A stretch of DNA of 20,885 nucleotides, taken from assembly GCA_964555735.1 (NCBI GenBank), contig CAZKTS010000081.1, positions 1-20,885 of the forward strand, in the 5' to 3' direction. The notes below the pieces were generated by a model, which was not told where the DNA came from, did not search any database, and worked only from the letters and a program-made list of their open reading frames with translations. Positions 1 through 8,646 of the stretch are shown here, one piece after another. How positions within the stretch are numbered: position 1 is the stretch's first letter; the number at the start of each line of letters is the position of its first letter. Source of the DNA: CAZKTS01 sp964555735 (GTDB lineage Bacteria; Actinomycetota; Acidimicrobiia; IMCC26256; PALSA-555). The position numbers and the translations under genes are program-made.

Positions 1-249
1 CAGCGCGGCGAGGTGGACGTGGTACGCCTCGATGACGGGGTTGGCGAGCAGGCGCTCGCACATCTCGTCGACCTGCAGCCGGGCCGCGGCCTCGTCGGCG
101 GCGTCGACCACGAGACGGATCGACTTGCCGACGCGCACCAGGGACACGTTCGTGTACCCGAGCGCGGGGAGCGCTCGTTCGACCGTCGCGCCCTGGGGAT
201 CGAGCACGCCGGGCAGGTGGGTGACCTCGACGCGCGCCTCGAACCTCAT
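1..249 (-). CDS. purS: PurS, FGAM synthase small subunit (3' end cut by window edge)
   Basis: PurS is the small structural subunit of the three-part PurLSQ phosphoribosylformylglycinamidine synthase (step 4 of purine synthesis), where it bridges the glutaminase PurQ and the synthetase PurL. Reading leftward from an ATG at 249, 83 codons are open. The protein begins MRFEARVEVTHLPGVLDPQG and continues with the typical pattern: a 'GVLDPQG' loop, an 'ALPALGY' helix, a 'VRVGKSIRLVV' strand, and a helix ending in 'CERLLANPVIEAYHV'. PurS proteins are about 80-85 residues, so this is almost complete although the stop lies outside the window. It starts 31 nt after purC and is probably in the same operon; purQ and purL are expected just beyond the left edge. 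Identity is by pattern recognition and is strong. Confidence 0.9.
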   Translation of the reverse strand, partial: MRFEARVEVTHLPGVLDPQGATVERALPALGYTNVSLVRVGKSIRLVVDAADEAAARLQVDEMCERLLANPVIEAYHVHLAAL

Positions 250-280
250 GAGGTGGATGGTACCGAGTGCGCCGGCACGA

Positions 281-1165
281 TCAGTCGTTGCCGCCGAACC
301 ACTCGTCGAAGCTGCAGTCGGTGAGCGCTTCGTAGGCCTCGACGTACCGGGCGCGCGTCCCGGTGATGACCTCGGTCGGCAGCGGCGGCGCCGGCGCGCG
401 CTGGTCCCAGCCGATCGAGAGGTAGTGGTCGCGGACGTACTGCTTGTCGAACGACGGTGGCGAGGTGCCAACCCGATACTCGTCGGCCGCCCAGTAGCGC
501 GACGAGTCCGACGTGAGCATCTCGTCGATGATGAGGAGATCCCCGTCGACCGTACCCAGCTCGAGCTTGGTGTCGGCGAGGATCAGGCCCTGCGCGGCGG
601 CGCGCTCTGCGGCGACCCGGTAGATCGCGAGCACGGCGTCGCGGCACTGCTCGAAGCGCTCGTCGCCCACGAGGGCGGCCGCTTGCGCGTCGGTCAGCGT
701 CTCGTCGTGGCCGGTCTCCGCCTTGGTGGTCGTCGTGAAGATCGGCTCCGGGAGCCGCTCCGCCATGCGCAGCCCGCTCGGCAGCGGTGCACCGCACACG
801 GTCCCGGCCGCCTCGTACTCCGACCATGCCGACCCGAACAGGTAGCCGCGCGCGATGCACTCGAGGCGGAGCGGCTGCGCGGCGCGCACGAGCATCGCCC
901 GACCGTCGACCTCCGAACCCGCGGTCTCGGGGAAGTCGGTGGGGTCCGACGACACGAGGTGGTTGGGCCAGACGTCGGCGGTCTGCTCGAACCAGAAGGT
1001 CGACAGCGCGGTCAGCGCCCGCCCCTTGTCGGGGATCAGGTCGTCGAGGACGACATCGAACACCGAGATCCGGTCCGACGCGACCACCAGCATCCGGTCG
1101 TGACCGACCTCGTAGAGGTCGCGCACCTTGCCGGTGGAGTGGTGTGGAAGCCCGATCTTGGTCAC
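281..1165 (-). CDS. purC: SAICAR synthetase (phosphoribosylaminoimidazole-succinocarboxamide synthase)
   Basis: PurC joins CAIR and aspartate with ATP to form SAICAR, the step before the PurB reaction. The 294-residue product starts VTKIGLPHHSTGKVRDLYEV, where 'GKVRDLYE' is the family's N-terminal nucleotide-binding strand and loop. Also visible are 'SDRISVFDVVL', the first signature region 'PLRLECIARGYLFGS', 'GHDETLTDAQ', and the second signature 'LADTKLELG' followed by 'IIDEMLTSDSSRYW'. The GTG start overlaps the purB stop in a GTGA, so translation is likely coupled. An upstream in-frame extension exists but would overlap purB extensively and is not supported. Length is normal for the actinobacterial form, which is longer than the roughly 240-residue enterobacterial enzyme. 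Confidence 0.95.
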   Translation of the reverse strand: MTKIGLPHHSTGKVRDLYEVGHDRMLVVASDRISVFDVVLDDLIPDKGRALTALSTFWFEQTADVWPNHLVSSDPTDFPETAGSEVDGRAMLVRAAQPLRLECIARGYLFGSAWSEYEAAGTVCGAPLPSGLRMAERLPEPIFTTTTKAETGHDETLTDAQAAALVGDERFEQCRDAVLAIYRVAAERAAAQGLILADTKLELGTVDGDLLIIDEMLTSDSSRYWAADEYRVGTSPPSFDKQYVRDHYLSIGWDQRAPAPPLPTEVITGTRARYVEAYEALTDCSFDEWFGGND

Positions 1166-2469
1166 GCCGACGCGCCGGCATCGAGGGCGTCGATCGTGCG
1201 GCCCGCGTTCGCGAGGGTCCGGCCGAGGTCGAAGCAGGCGGCGAGGCCATCGGCCCCCAGCGCGGCGACCACCTCCGGGTCCTCGCGGAGCACGTCCAGG
1301 AACGGCCGGCGCTCGTCCCAGCACTTCATCGCGTTGCGCTGCACCATCCGGTACGCGTCGTCGCGTGACGCGCCGCCTTCGACCAGCGCGAGGAGCACGG
1401 TCTGCGAGAACACGAGCCCGTGCGACCCCTCGAGGTTCTCGATCATGCGCTCCGGGTACACGACCATGCCTTCGACGATGCTGCGGAACTTGACCGCGAG
1501 GTAGTACGCGAGCTGGAACGAGTCGGGGATGACGATCCGCTCGACCGACGAGTGCGAGATGTCGCGCTCGTGCCAGAGCGCGATGTCCTCGAGCCCGGGG
1601 ATCACGTTGGCGCGCAGGATGCGAGCCAGACCGCAGAGCTGCTCGCACTTCACCGGGTTGCGCTTGTGCGGCATCGCGCTCGAGCCCTTCTGCGCGCCGG
1701 CGCGGAACGGCTCCTCCACCTCGCGGACCTCGGTGCGCTGGAGGTGACGGATCTCGAGCGCGAACGACTCCACGCCCGCGCCGAAGGACGCGCACGCGTA
1801 GAGCAGCTCCGCGTGCCGGTCGCGCGACAGCACCTGGGTGGCAGGCACGGGCCGGAGGCCGAGGTGCTCGCAGACGTACGCCTCCACCTCGGGCGCGACG
1901 TTGGAGTAGGTACCGACCGCGCCGGAGAGCTTGCCGACCGCACACGCCGCGCGGGCGCGGGCGATGCGCTCACGATCGCGACGCACGGCGAGGGCCCAGA
2001 GCGCGAGCTTCGCCCCGAACGTGGTGGGCTCGGCGTGGATGCCGTGGGTCCGCCCGACCATCGGCGTGTCGCGGAACTCACGCGCCCGCGTCGCGATCGC
2101 GGCCTCGAGCTCGTCGACGGCACCGAGCAGCAGGTCGCACGCGCGCACCAGGGTGACCGAGAGCGACGTGTCCACGACATCGCTCGAGGTGAGGCCGTGG
2201 TGGACCCATGCGCCCTCGGGCTGTCCGACCCGCTCCTGGACCACGTCGACGAACGCCGCGACGTCGTGCTCGGTGACGGCCTCGCGGGCCTCGACCGCAG
2301 CGGCATCGACCGATGCCCGGGCCCGGATGGCCTCGGCAGCCTCGGTGGGCACGACGCCGAGCTTGGCCTGGGCTTCGACCGCGAGGATCTCCACCTCGAG
2401 CCACGTGGCGTACCGGGCCTCGTCGCCGAACAGGTCGGCCATGGGGGCGAGGGCGTAGCGGGGGATCAA
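1162..2469 (-). CDS. purB: Adenylosuccinate lyase
   Basis: PurB removes fumarate from SAICAR to give AICAR, and from adenylosuccinate to give AMP, so it acts twice in the pathway and links to the upstream purA product. The family signature 'GSSAMPHKRNP' (flexible loop of the fumarase/aspartase superfamily) is intact, as are 'HHGLTSSDVVDTS' and 'VGRTHGIHAEPTTFG', which carries a catalytic histidine. I chose a TTG start at 2469, giving 435 residues beginning (M)IPRYALAPM, the usual N-terminus of the family. A GGGAGGAG ribosome binding site ends 7 nt upstream. A GTG at 2493 would add 8 residues but would put that site inside the gene. A TACAGT at 2497-2492 could be the -10 element. It overlaps purC by 4 nt. 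Confidence 0.95.
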   Translation of the reverse strand: MIPRYALAPMADLFGDEARYATWLEVEILAVEAQAKLGVVPTEAAEAIRARASVDAAAVEAREAVTEHDVAAFVDVVQERVGQPEGAWVHHGLTSSDVVDTSLSVTLVRACDLLLGAVDELEAAIATRAREFRDTPMVGRTHGIHAEPTTFGAKLALWALAVRRDRERIARARAACAVGKLSGAVGTYSNVAPEVEAYVCEHLGLRPVPATQVLSRDRHAELLYACASFGAGVESFALEIRHLQRTEVREVEEPFRAGAQKGSSAMPHKRNPVKCEQLCGLARILRANVIPGLEDIALWHERDISHSSVERIVIPDSFQLAYYLAVKFRSIVEGMVVYPERMIENLEGSHGLVFSQTVLLALVEGGASRDDAYRMVQRNAMKCWDERRPFLDVLREDPEVVAALGADGLAACFDLGRTLANAGRTIDALDAGASA

Positions 2470-2579
2470 GGGCGGGCTCCTCCCTGCCGACACTGTACGT
2501 GCGGCACGGCCGTCGCCGGAGGGCCGGGACGGTGGTGCGGACGGGTTGGACGACGAGCACCGAAGAGGCAGCGGGCACC

Positions 2580-2825
2580 ATGGGTTCGGAACAGCCAGGG
2601 GCGTACCTCGGCGCGTGCACGAAGCACTTCGCCGAGCCCGCGGTCGCGCGCTGCGAGGACTGTGACGAGCTGTGGTGCAGCGACTGCCTCGTACCCAAGA
2701 CGCGGAAGCGTCAGCCCACCCGCTGCATCGACTGCGCGCTCGTCGCCGCCGGCGTGCGGGCCCCCGGTCCGCGGCGCAACACGGTCACGAGCATGAACCG
2801 AGTCCGCACCCAGCGCTTCATGTGA
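2580..2825 (+). CDS. Small B-box-type zinc-finger protein, function unknown
   Basis: This 81-residue protein is not assigned to a named gene. Four metal-ligand pairs are visible: C13-x2-H16, C25-x2-C28, C33-x2-C36 and C49-x2-C52, with 'CEDCDELWCSDCLVP' in the middle. The spacing resembles a B-box zinc finger (C-x2-H, C-x2-C, C-x4-C-x2-C, then a distal C-x2-C), which would bind two zinc ions. The C-terminal 25 residues are basic (RAPGPRRNTV, MNRVRTQRF). Such modules often sit at the N-terminus of bacterial rhomboid or other membrane proteins, but here no membrane segment follows. It is divergent from purB, with 110 bp between starts, and convergent with purD. The ribosome binding site is weak; in-frame GTG codons about 15-16 codons upstream are possible alternative starts. 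The role is unknown. Confidence 0.75.
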   Translation: MGSEQPGAYLGACTKHFAEPAVARCEDCDELWCSDCLVPKTRKRQPTRCIDCALVAAGVRAPGPRRNTVTSMNRVRTQRFM

Positions 2826-2832
2826 TGACGGC

Positions 2833-2848
2833 GGCGCGTCCGCGCGCC
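2833..2848. terminator. GC-rich hairpin between convergent genes
   Basis: GGCGCG (2833-2838) and CGCGCC (2843-2848) form a perfect 6-bp stem with a 4-nt loop. It lies 7 nt after the stop of the zinc-finger gene and 27 nt before the stop of purD. No T-tract follows, as is common for actinobacterial terminators. It could end transcription in both directions. In such GC-rich DNA a 6-bp stem can arise by chance. Confidence 0.35.
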
Positions 2849-2875
2849 GATCGCGTCGCCGACCGCGCGTGCTGC

Positions 2876-4156
2876 TCACGCGTTCGCCGCGGTCGCGGCG
2901 ATGTCGTGGCGCAGCTGCATGCCCGGCCACGAGATGCGTGATGCAGCGTCGTAGGCACGGGTCCGGGCCGCGGCGATCGTCGGGCCGGTCGCGGTGACGC
3001 CGAGCACCCGGCCGCCCGCGGTGACCACGTCGCCGGCCGCGTCGCGAGCCGTACCGGCGTGGAACACGGTGACGCCCTCCACCTCCTCGGCCGCATCGAG
3101 GCCTTCGATGCGATCGCCGGTGCGGGTCGATCCCGGATAGCCCTCCGTCGCCAGCACCACGGTGACGCACGCGTCCTCGACGAACGACGCGTGCACCGCC
3201 TCGCCCCGGGCGGCGGCGACGCAGAGCTCGCCGAGATCCGTGGCGAGGCGGGGCAGGACCACCTGCGTCTCGGGGTCGCCGAAGCGGACGTTGTACTCGA
3301 TCACCTTCGGGCCGTCGGCGGTGAGCATCAGGCCCGCGTAGAGGATCCCCCGGTACTCGATGCCCTCGCCCTGGAGCGTGTGCAGGGTCGGTCGCACGGC
3401 GACCTCCATGACCTGGTCCACCATCTCCGGACCGGCGATCGGCACCGGCGAGTACGCGCCCATGCCGCCCGTGTTGGGGCCCTGGTCGCGGTCGTGGATG
3501 CGCTTGAAGTCCTGCGCCGGCGCCAACGGCACCGCGGCGTCGGGATCGCCGTTGCAGACGACCAGCAGCGAGAGCTCCGGACCGCGGAGGCCCTCTTCGA
3601 TCACCAGGCGGCGCCCGGCATCGCCGAACGCCTCCCCGGAGAGGTACGAGCGCACCGCGTCGGCGGCTTCGTCGATCGACTCCGTGACCACGACGCCCTT
3701 GCCCGCGGCGAGCCCGTCGGTCTTCACCACGTAGAGGCCGTCGAGCGTCCCGAGGAACGAGAGCGCGGCCTCTTCGTCCGCCGCGCCGAAGCTGCCGTGC
3801 ATAGCGGTGGGCACGCCGGCACCCGCGAGCACCTCTTTCATCCACGCCTTCGATCCCTCGAGCCGCGCGGCCGCGGCCGTCGGACCGAACGCGCAGCGCC
3901 CGCGCGCGGTGACCGCGTCGACGACCCCGCGCACGAGGGGCTCCTCGGGCCCGACCACCACGAGGTCGGCGTCGATCTCGTCGGCGAGCGCGGCGACGGC
4001 CTCGCCGTCGTTCGGGTCCACCGGCACGCAGCGCGCCACCGCCTCCATGCCGGGGTTCCCTGGGGCGACGACGACCGCATCCACCGACGGCGAGCGGTCG
4101 AGCGCCCACGCGAGCGCGTGCTCGCGCCCGCCGCCGCCGACGACGAGCGTGTTCAC
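2876..4156 (-). CDS. purD: Phosphoribosylamine-glycine ligase (GAR synthetase)
   Basis: PurD couples phosphoribosylamine and glycine with ATP (step 2 of purine synthesis). The 426-residue protein begins VNTLVVGGGGREHALAW, the glycine-rich N-terminal fold of the family. It carries 'GNPGM', 'VVGPEEPLVRG', an ATP-grasp domain with 'VVKTDGLAAGKGV' (about 143-155) and 'FKRIHDRDQGPNTGGMGAY', and the GARS signature 'RFGDPETQ' at residues 291-298. The GTG start overlaps the purA stop in GTGA, which fits the glycine-rich motif at the N-terminus; the longer open frame upstream lies inside purA. Length is close to the usual 420-430. It is the last gene of the purA-purD pair and ends facing the zinc-finger gene. 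Confidence 0.96.
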   Translation of the reverse strand: MNTLVVGGGGREHALAWALDRSPSVDAVVVAPGNPGMEAVARCVPVDPNDGEAVAALADEIDADLVVVGPEEPLVRGVVDAVTARGRCAFGPTAAAARLEGSKAWMKEVLAGAGVPTAMHGSFGAADEEAALSFLGTLDGLYVVKTDGLAAGKGVVVTESIDEAADAVRSYLSGEAFGDAGRRLVIEEGLRGPELSLLVVCNGDPDAAVPLAPAQDFKRIHDRDQGPNTGGMGAYSPVPIAGPEMVDQVMEVAVRPTLHTLQGEGIEYRGILYAGLMLTADGPKVIEYNVRFGDPETQVVLPRLATDLGELCVAAARGEAVHASFVEDACVTVVLATEGYPGSTRTGDRIEGLDAAEEVEGVTVFHAGTARDAAGDVVTAGGRVLGVTATGPTIAAARTRAYDAASRISWPGMQLRHDIAATAANA

Positions 4157-5445
4157 GCGGCGCGGGGGAGGACGATGGCCTGCTCGCGGCCGGGGCCGAC
4201 CGACACGAAGCTGATCGGCACACCCGCGAGCGCTTCGACGAACCGCACGTAGTCCTGTGCGGCCGCCGGCAGGTCGTCCATGCGCTCGGCGCGGTCGATC
4301 TCGCACTCCCAGCCGGGCAGCGTCTCGTAGACCGGGCGCACTTTGTGCAGCACCGACTGGTGGTACGGCACGTGGTCGTAGCGGGTGCCGTCCTCGCCCT
4401 CGTACGCCACGCAGATCTTGATCTCACGCAGCGGGGCGAGGACGTCGAGCTTGGTGATGGCCACCTCGGTGCAGCTGTTGAGCCGCACCGCGTGGCGCAG
4501 CATCACCGCGTCGAGCCAGCCGGGCCGCCGCCGACGGCCGGTGTTGGTGCCGAACTCCCCGCCGCGCTCGACGAGGAGGTCGCCCACCGCGTCACCTTCG
4601 TGCAGCTCGGACGGGAACGGGCCTGCGCCGACGCGCGTCGTGTACGCCTTGGCCACCCCGATCACCCGGCTGATGGCCAAGGGCCCGACGCCGGCGCCGG
4701 TGCACACACCACCCGAGATGGGGTTCGACGAGGTGACGAACGGATAGGTGCCGTGGTCGAGGTCGAGGTAGGTGGCCTGCGCGCCCTCGAACAGCACGTG
4801 CTGGTCCGCCTCGAGCGCCTCGTGCACGAGGTGGACGGTGTCGGCGATCATCGGCTCGAGGCGCGGCACCATCGCGAGGTACTCCTCGGCGATCGCGTCG
4901 GCGTCGAGCGGCAGCCGGTTGTAGACCTTCGCCAGCACGCCGTTCTTCTCGCGCAGGGCGAGGTCGAGCTTCTCGCGGAAGATCTTGGGGTCGAGCAGGT
5001 CCTGCACCCGTAGCCCGACGCGCAGCGCCTTGTCGGCGTACGCCGGGCCGATGCCGCGCTTGGTCGTGCCGAGCTTGTTCTTGCCCAGGTACCGCTCGGT
5101 CACCCGATCGAGCTCCTGGTGGTACGGCATGATCAGGTGGGCGTTGCCCGACAGACGCATGTTGGCCGTCGAGATCCCCTTCGACTCGAGCATGTCGAGC
5201 TCCGCGAGCAGCACCGCCGGGTCCACCACCACGCCGTTGGCGATGACCGGGGTGACGTGGGGATAGAGGATGCCGCTCGGCACCAGCTGGAGCGCGAACA
5301 CCTCGCCGTCCACGACGATGGTGTGGCCCGCGTTGTGGCCGCCCTGGTAGCGGACGACCAGCGCGCTCTCCTTGGCGAGGTAGTCGGTGAACCGACCCTT
5401 GCCCTCGTCACCCCACTGGGTGCCGACGATCACCGTGCCGGGCAC
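4153..5445 (-). CDS. purA: Adenylosuccinate synthetase
   Basis: PurA makes adenylosuccinate from IMP, aspartate and GTP, committing IMP to AMP; PurB then completes the step. The 430-residue protein begins VPGTVIVGTQWGDEGKG. The 'QWGDEGKG' signature places the catalytic Asp at position 13 and 'GGHNAGHT' places the catalytic His at 41, the same numbers as in E. coli. 'TTKRGIGPAYADKALR' and 'GRRRRPGWLD' follow. Two small departures from the commonest sequence are R18 after GDEGKG (often K) and P in 'RRRRPGW' (often C). The GTG start at 5445 has GGAGG 8 nt upstream. A TACCCT at 5528-5523 may be the -10 element. A much longer in-frame open region upstream crosses the ABC transporter gene antisense and is not coding. 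Confidence 0.96.
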   Translation of the reverse strand: MPGTVIVGTQWGDEGKGRFTDYLAKESALVVRYQGGHNAGHTIVVDGEVFALQLVPSGILYPHVTPVIANGVVVDPAVLLAELDMLESKGISTANMRLSGNAHLIMPYHQELDRVTERYLGKNKLGTTKRGIGPAYADKALRVGLRVQDLLDPKIFREKLDLALREKNGVLAKVYNRLPLDADAIAEEYLAMVPRLEPMIADTVHLVHEALEADQHVLFEGAQATYLDLDHGTYPFVTSSNPISGGVCTGAGVGPLAISRVIGVAKAYTTRVGAGPFPSELHEGDAVGDLLVERGGEFGTNTGRRRRPGWLDAVMLRHAVRLNSCTEVAITKLDVLAPLREIKICVAYEGEDGTRYDHVPYHQSVLHKVRPVYETLPGWECEIDRAERMDDLPAAAQDYVRFVEALAGVPISFVSVGPGREQAIVLPRAA

Positions 5446-5625
5446 GAAACGTTCCTCCGCTCGTGCCCCAGGCCGGGGCTCCCAAGGTGCGCGCACCACG
5501 CGACTGCCGTCACGTGAGAGGAAGGGTACTCGCGCATCGGCCCAGGGAGGAGGTGGCGCGGCGGCGCCGTCACCACCCGTGAACCGATGCTGACGGCCGC
5601 TGCCGGAACGGGACCATGCCGTCAC

Positions 5626-5631
5626 TACGCT
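5626..5631 (+). promoter_or_regulatory. Putative -10 element of the ABC transporter operon
   Basis: TACGCT fits the TANNNT actinobacterial -10 pattern and ends 9 nt before the ATG at 5641. The start codon lacks a convincing ribosome binding site, so a leaderless or nearly leaderless transcript is plausible. No good -35 is visible at normal spacing. Confidence 0.3.
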
Positions 5632-5640
5632 CGTGGTCGG

Positions 5641-6554
<914 letters not shown>

Positions 6555-6558
<4 letters not shown>

Positions 6559-7364
6559 TCGCGCTGCTCCGGACCGAATGGTCCAAGACCATGCGCCGGC
6601 CGCGCACCTACGTGACGCTCGGCTTCGTCATGTTCATCCCGATCGTGATCGCGCTCGCGCTGTGGGCGAACCCACCGGAGCCGGGCGACGGTCCACCATT
6701 CTTCGCGGCGTCGGTGCAGTCGGGACTGCTGTTCCCCGCGGCAGTGCTCAACATCATGAGCCGGCTCGTGCTGATCGTCGTAGTCGCGCTGTTCGCCGGC
6801 GACGCGATCGCGGGCGAGGCCAGCACCGGCAACCTGCGCTACATGCTCCTGCGGCCGCTGGGGCGCTGGAAGCTGCTCACCGCGAAGCTGATCATCGCGG
6901 TCTCGCTCACGCTCCTCACGACGGTCGTCATCGCCGCGACGGCCACCATCGCCGGCGGCTTCGCCTTCGGCTTCGAGCCGATCCAGTTCCAGTTCTTCAT
7001 CGACGACCAGAGCGTCGGCAACCTCTTCATCCACATCGGGATGGGGACCGGCTACATCACCTGGACGCTGCTCAGCGTGGTGGCGTTCGGGTTCATGATC
7101 TCGACCATGACCGACTCACCCGCGGCCGCCGCGGGCTCGGCGGTAGGTCTCGGCATCGCGTCGCAGATCCTCAACGAGATCGAGGCGCTCGGGTCGATCC
7201 GCAACATCATGCCGACGCGATACCTCGACGCCTGGACCGGGCTCTTCTGGTCCGATCGGGTGCCCGACGACATGTGGACCGGCTTGATCATGCCGATCCC
7301 GTTCATCATCGTCTTCTGCGGCATCGGGTACTGGTGGTTCCGCCGCAAGGACGTCCTCGCCTGA
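6555..7364 (+). CDS. ABC-2 family exporter permease
   Basis: This 269-residue membrane protein is the permease partner of the preceding ATPase. It starts with GTG inside the upstream stop codon. The layout is typical of ABC-2 permeases: an N-terminal amphipathic stretch (LLRTEWSKTMRRPRTY), then about six hydrophobic segments near residues 19-40, 65-85, 110-135, 160-185, 190-207 and 240-262, with a loop between the second and third that contains 'GEASTGNLRYMLLRPLGRWK', the conserved 'G..R.LL.RP..R' feature of the family. It ends with a basic tail (RRKDVLA). The next gene is convergent with only 3 nt between the two stop codons. Substrate unknown. Confidence 0.9.
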
Positions 7365-7372
7365 CGCTCAGG
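7360..7372. terminator. Stem-loop formed by two convergent stop codons
   Basis: CCTGA (7360-7364) and TCAGG (7368-7372) pair around a CGC loop. The TGA of the permease gene and the TGA of the opposite membrane protein are the two halves of the stem. A bulge lets two more pairs form outside (7358-7359 with 7374-7375). The same CTGACGCTCAGG core recurs at 14451-14462. It is short for a terminator, so the function is tentative. Confidence 0.3.
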
Positions 7373-8567
7373 GCGTGCGCCTCGCCGGCTTCGCGTTGCG
7401 CCGGCGGATCATCACCACGAGGTACACCGCCCGGGCCGCGAGCGAGCGGCGCAGCTCACCGTGCAGCTCGTCCAGGAACTCGTCCTGGTAGGCCGAGTCC
7501 GAGAGCAACGAGACCGTGAACTGGAGCGCCGCGAACGCGGCGAGGAACGCCGACGCCTTCAGCAGCTCGTTGGAGACGATCAGCTCCTTCCCGAACAGCC
7601 AGAACGAGAGCAGGACGTCGGGTTGCTCACCCAGCCAGTCGCGCTGCAGGTCGAGGGGGACGGTGAGGATCCCGAGCGCGACGAGGAAGCCGAACATCGC
7701 GAAGCCGACGAGCAGCACGAGGATGGCCTCGCTCGCCATCACGACCATGCCGACGTTCGCCCACTCCCGCTTCGACAGGCCGGGAGGCTCCGGTGGCCGG
7801 GCCGGCAGCTCGTCACACAGCCCGGACGCGGGCGTGTCGCCCACGCGGCTGCGCCGCGTCGCCCACGTGTCGCCGTCGGAGAGCGCGCCCACCTGGCGCG
7901 GCACGCGGATGGCGGCGAAGAGCGTCGCGCCGAGCAGGAAGAACGCGATCGCCACCATGATCAGCGGCCACGTCAGCTCGTGGCCGATCTGGAACGGCTC
8001 GGTCGTGTAGAAGACGACGATCACGACCAGCAGCAGCAGCGGCAGGGCACGCACGAGCACGCCCGACACCGAACGGAGCTGCCGGGTCCCGTGCACCAGC
8101 GCCCAGCGGGTCATCGGGATCACCCCGTAGCTGGTGGTCACGTAGATCAGGGCGAGCAAGAGGGTGTTCGCGATCGCGGTGACGATCCCCGAGCGCCACT
8201 GCCCACCCGACGCCACGGGCACCAACGCGGGGATGATCACGAACATCGCCACCTCGACCGGGCCCACGTCGGTCGGGCGGGCGAACGTGGGGCGTCCGCG
8301 GAGCCGGTTGGCGACGCCCCAGACCGCGAGGACCAGGGCGAACGCGGCGACGGTGACGACGACGCTGACCCAGAGCGCGAAGTCGGCGTTCGGGGCGTTG
8401 CCGACGACCTCGGCGAGGGCGATCAGGGCCAGCACCGGGGCGGCCCGGGTCCAGACGTCCCGGGTAGCGCTGTAGTCGAAGATGAAGTGGGGCAGGCCCC
8501 GCCCCACGAACCAGCGCTCGGTCTCGCGCACCGCGTCGTCGCCTGAGGTCGAAGCAGCGCGCGGCAC
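7368..8567 (-). CDS. Multi-pass integral membrane protein, function unknown
   Basis: This 399-residue protein has about eight or nine hydrophobic segments, near residues 42-54, 65-87, 107-120, 129-148, 168-188, 197-219 and 272-300, with one or two more close to the C-terminus ('FLAAFAALQFTVSLL'). A hydrophilic, proline-rich loop of about 45 residues lies between the sixth and seventh ('PARPPEPPGLSKREW'). The N-terminus (RETERWFVGRGLPHFI) resembles the start of a group of uncharacterised actinobacterial membrane proteins; I do not recognise a named family. No catalytic motif is visible. The GTG start has no ribosome binding site but follows a TAGCCT element by 6 nt, suggesting a leaderless message. 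A second GTG at 'VRETERW' is the main alternative start. Confidence 0.8.
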   Translation of the reverse strand: MPRAASTSGDDAVRETERWFVGRGLPHFIFDYSATRDVWTRAAPVLALIALAEVVGNAPNADFALWVSVVVTVAAFALVLAVWGVANRLRGRPTFARPTDVGPVEVAMFVIIPALVPVASGGQWRSGIVTAIANTLLLALIYVTTSYGVIPMTRWALVHGTRQLRSVSGVLVRALPLLLLVVIVVFYTTEPFQIGHELTWPLIMVAIAFFLLGATLFAAIRVPRQVGALSDGDTWATRRSRVGDTPASGLCDELPARPPEPPGLSKREWANVGMVVMASEAILVLLVGFAMFGFLVALGILTVPLDLQRDWLGEQPDVLLSFWLFGKELIVSNELLKASAFLAAFAALQFTVSLLSDSAYQDEFLDELHGELRRSLAARAVYLVVMIRRRNAKPARRTP

Positions 8568-8573
8568 GGCGGG

Positions 8574-8579
8574 AGGCTA
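8574..8579 (-). promoter_or_regulatory. Putative -10 element, leaderless membrane protein gene
   Basis: On the minus strand TAGCCT lies 6 nt before the GTG at 8567. No Shine-Dalgarno sequence is present in between, so transcription probably starts at or next to the start codon. Confidence 0.4.
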
Positions 8580-8615
8580 GGCCAGCCGTCCCGGCCCCGG
8601 TTGGTGCGACTGCAC

Positions 8616-8621
8616 TACGTT
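8616..8621 (+). promoter_or_regulatory. Putative -10 element of the secreted repeat protein gene
   Basis: TACGTT lies 25 nt before the ATG at 8647. Unlike the other plus-strand genes here, this one has a purine-rich ribosome binding region (GGAGTGGGGAGA, 8632-8643) that fits the leader this -10 would create. Confidence 0.3.
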
Positions 8622-8646
8622 GCCCGGGAACGGAGTGGGGAGAACC

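Noticed and set aside
5551..5580. GC palindromes around GGCGCC between purA and the ABC operon
   Set aside because: Imperfect arms, no second copy and no link to a known purine regulator. Expected by chance in such GC-rich DNA.
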